Source: Muricauda sp. MAR_2010_75
GTDB taxonomy: Bacteria; Bacteroidota; Bacteroidia; Flavobacteriales; Flavobacteriaceae
Assembly (NCBI RefSeq): GCF_000745185.1
Contig: NZ_JQNJ01000001.1
Location: 2,441,501 to 2,505,500, forward strand
Reading direction: 5' to 3'
DNA length: 64,000 nucleotides
Part shown: positions 63,038 through 64,000 of the stretch, piece after piece
How the letters are laid out: each line of letters opens with the position of its first letter
Numbering within the stretch: the stretch's first letter is position 1
Made by a program: the position numbers and the translations under genes
The notes under the pieces: generated by a model
The model's database searches: none
The model's input: only the letters and a program-made list of their open reading frames with translations
What the model was told of the DNA's origin: nothing

Positions 63038-63358
63038 ATGAAAAAGTCGCACAACATAGCATCATCCAAAGGAAAGAACCTAAAGGGTTATTTTCCCGGA
63101 CCTGTATTTTGGGATGTCGACCCCAGCGTGCTTGATGTGGAAAAGGACAAGATATTTATCATTGAAAGGGTACTGTCCCGCAACATGGGGGACCCACAAT
63201 ATTTTGAGCTTCTCGAAAGACTGTATCCGATAAGTGACATTGTCCGGTGTGCGAAGAGGAGCGAACAGATCCGGGGGAACAGCAGTATCAGGGCCGTGGC
63301 CGAACGTTATGGCATCAGACTGGACCATATGAAGAACTACAACCCCTCATTTGGATAA
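63038..63358 (+). CDS. DUF6922-like putative antitoxin
   Basis: Protein of 106 residues with FPGPVFWDVDPSVLDVEKDK followed by FIIERVLSRNMGDPQYFELL and ending HMKNYNPSFG. This is the pattern of small DUF6922 proteins which, from memory, are found directly before AbiEii-type nucleotidyltransferase genes in Bacteroidota. It fills the antitoxin place of AbiE-like systems. Its TAA overlaps the following ATG (TAATG). Confidence 0.75.
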   Translation: MKKSHNIASSKGKNLKGYFPGPVFWDVDPSVLDVEKDKIFIIERVLSRNMGDPQYFELLERLYPISDIVRCAKRSEQIRGNSSIRAVAERYGIRLDHMKNYNPSFG

Positions 63359-64000
63359 TGACCGTCAACCAAGCCGTTTCGGATTAGCTAAAAAGCGTCA
63401 TCGTCCAATTGATGCATGCGGATTGTTTAAGGGACTTCAACCTTGGAGGAGGACCAACCTCGCTATCCGGCACAATCATAGGGCTTCTACGGACCTCGAT
63501 CTCTTTTCCCAAGGTGTGGTCGGGGTCGAAAGATTGAAGGAAATAAGTGCTTATTTCAGATCAAACTTCAAAGACGGGCTTTTGGGCCTCTTGGAGGAAA
63601 ACTTCGGGGATGACCAAATGGCCTTTCTCAGGGTGAACGTACAAAGGAACGGTGTCCCGATCAAAATAGACATCATCCAAAATATCCCGTTGCTCCATCC
63701 CGTTGAAATATTAGACAACATCAGGTTGATCCATGAACTCGACATTGGGGCCTTGAAGTTGGTCTCGGCCGCCAATCGTGGGACGCAAAAGGATTTTGGG
63801 GATCTTTTGCTGCTCTGCGGGCTGTATTCCCTTGAAAGACTGCATACCGAGCTTATGAAAAGGGAAAGTATGTTCATCGGCAAAGAGTATGGCACCATCT
63901 TCAACGTTGAGGGATTTCCCAGCGGTCTGGCCGGTGACCTGTCCGCCTTGGGCAATTTCAATAGGGCAACGGACCGAAAAAGTGAAAGCAACCGCCTTAT
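63358..64000 (+). pseudogene. AbiEii-type nucleotidyltransferase toxin, damaged and cut by window end
   Basis: From ATG 63358 the frame reads MTVNQAVSD then TAG (63385-63387), resumes as LKSVIVQLMHADCLRDFNLG, and at the Gly-rich GGAGGAGG (63445-63452) must shift by one base to continue as TNLAIRHNHRASTDLDLFS, the nucleotidyltransferase core G-G-T...D-x-D. The shifted frame stays open to base 64000, with later marks DIGALKLVSAANRG and KDFGDLLLL. The family places a GGT and DxD metal site here. An in-frame stop plus a 1-base deletion suggests an inactive gene; if translation restarted at the Met after the TAG, only the frameshift would remain. Sequencing error cannot be excluded. Confidence 0.75.

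Larger units (their letters stand above)
59049..64000. mobile_element. mobilizable integrative element at tRNA-Arg, right end outside window
   Basis: Recombinase abutting and overlapping a tRNA 3' half, then relaxase, MobC, oriT-like repeats and an AbiEii-type toxin locus: the standard make-up of an integrative and mobilizable element. The left junction is somewhere in 59049-59095. No second copy of the tRNA end is seen up to 64000, so the far junction lies outside. No conjugation (tra) genes are present in this part; it may rely on a helper. Confidence 0.8.

Noticed and set aside
1-64000. CRISPR array
   Set aside because: No regularly spaced direct repeats with unique spacers were seen on either strand; the periodic signals found are the 3-unit MraZ box and protein-coding repeats.

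Overview
The window reads as chromosomal DNA of a gliding marine-type member of the Flavobacteriaceae (Bacteroidota). The evidence is gldA and the gldB-gldC pair, a Bacteroidota-style division/cell-wall cluster, a flavobacterial-type DnaG without zinc ligands, many SPII lipoproteins and outer-membrane barrels, frequent TTG/GTG starts, and promoters of the TAnnTTTG class. I would not name a species from sequence alone. LAYOUT. 1-854 is the 3' part of metF. 886-6262 (minus strand) is a decayed accessory locus. It holds two copies of a two-gene module, a secreted HExxH metalloprotease-like protein followed by a small lipoprotein. The first protease copy has a frameshift in its signal peptide, the second has lost its 5' end, and an IS3-family element (2075-3296, CTCT target duplication) sits in the 3' end of the second. 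6540-11847 (plus) encodes envelope and secreted proteins: a PagL-like lipid A deacylase, a GIN-domain lipoprotein, a beta-lactamase-fold hydrolase, a membrane-anchored LuxR-type regulator, a gluzincin lipoprotein and a DinB-fold protein. 11956-15630 (minus) carries a double-thioredoxin-fold lipoprotein, a PLP decarboxylase and gldA. 15842-19929 is an aromatic amino acid operon: pheA, aminotransferase, tyrA, and a DAHP synthase/chorismate mutase fusion. A 23-residue leader peptide made half of Phe/Tyr/Trp, with mutually exclusive antiterminator and terminator stems, precedes it, which is a textbook ribosome-mediated attenuator. 20063-41895 is mostly housekeeping (rsgA, dtd, aroA, queA, rlmN, prenyl synthase, dnaG, nadE, engB). 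It also contains an ECF sigma/anti-sigma-like pair, a response regulator with Glu in place of its phospho-acceptor Asp, and gldB-gldC. 42954-58457 is a complete mraZ-to-ftsZ division and cell wall cluster. Three 10-bp-periodic repeats just ahead of its promoter look like an MraZ operator. 59022-59095 is tRNA-Arg(UCG). From inside that tRNA to the right edge runs a mobilizable integrative element: a large serine recombinase whose 3' end overlaps the tRNA, small unknown proteins, a relaxase, MobC, two strong inverted repeats that could be oriT, and a DUF6922-like antitoxin with a damaged AbiEii-type nucleotidyltransferase toxin. HOW THE PARTS WORK TOGETHER. The housekeeping blocks are compact operons with 1-17 nt overlaps that imply translational coupling. 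The aromatic operon converts DAHP/chorismate to Phe/Tyr precursors under control of its own end products. The division cluster supplies septal peptidoglycan precursors and the divisome core and is probably repressed by MraZ. The two flanks (886-6262 and 59049-64000) are the accessory and mobile parts.
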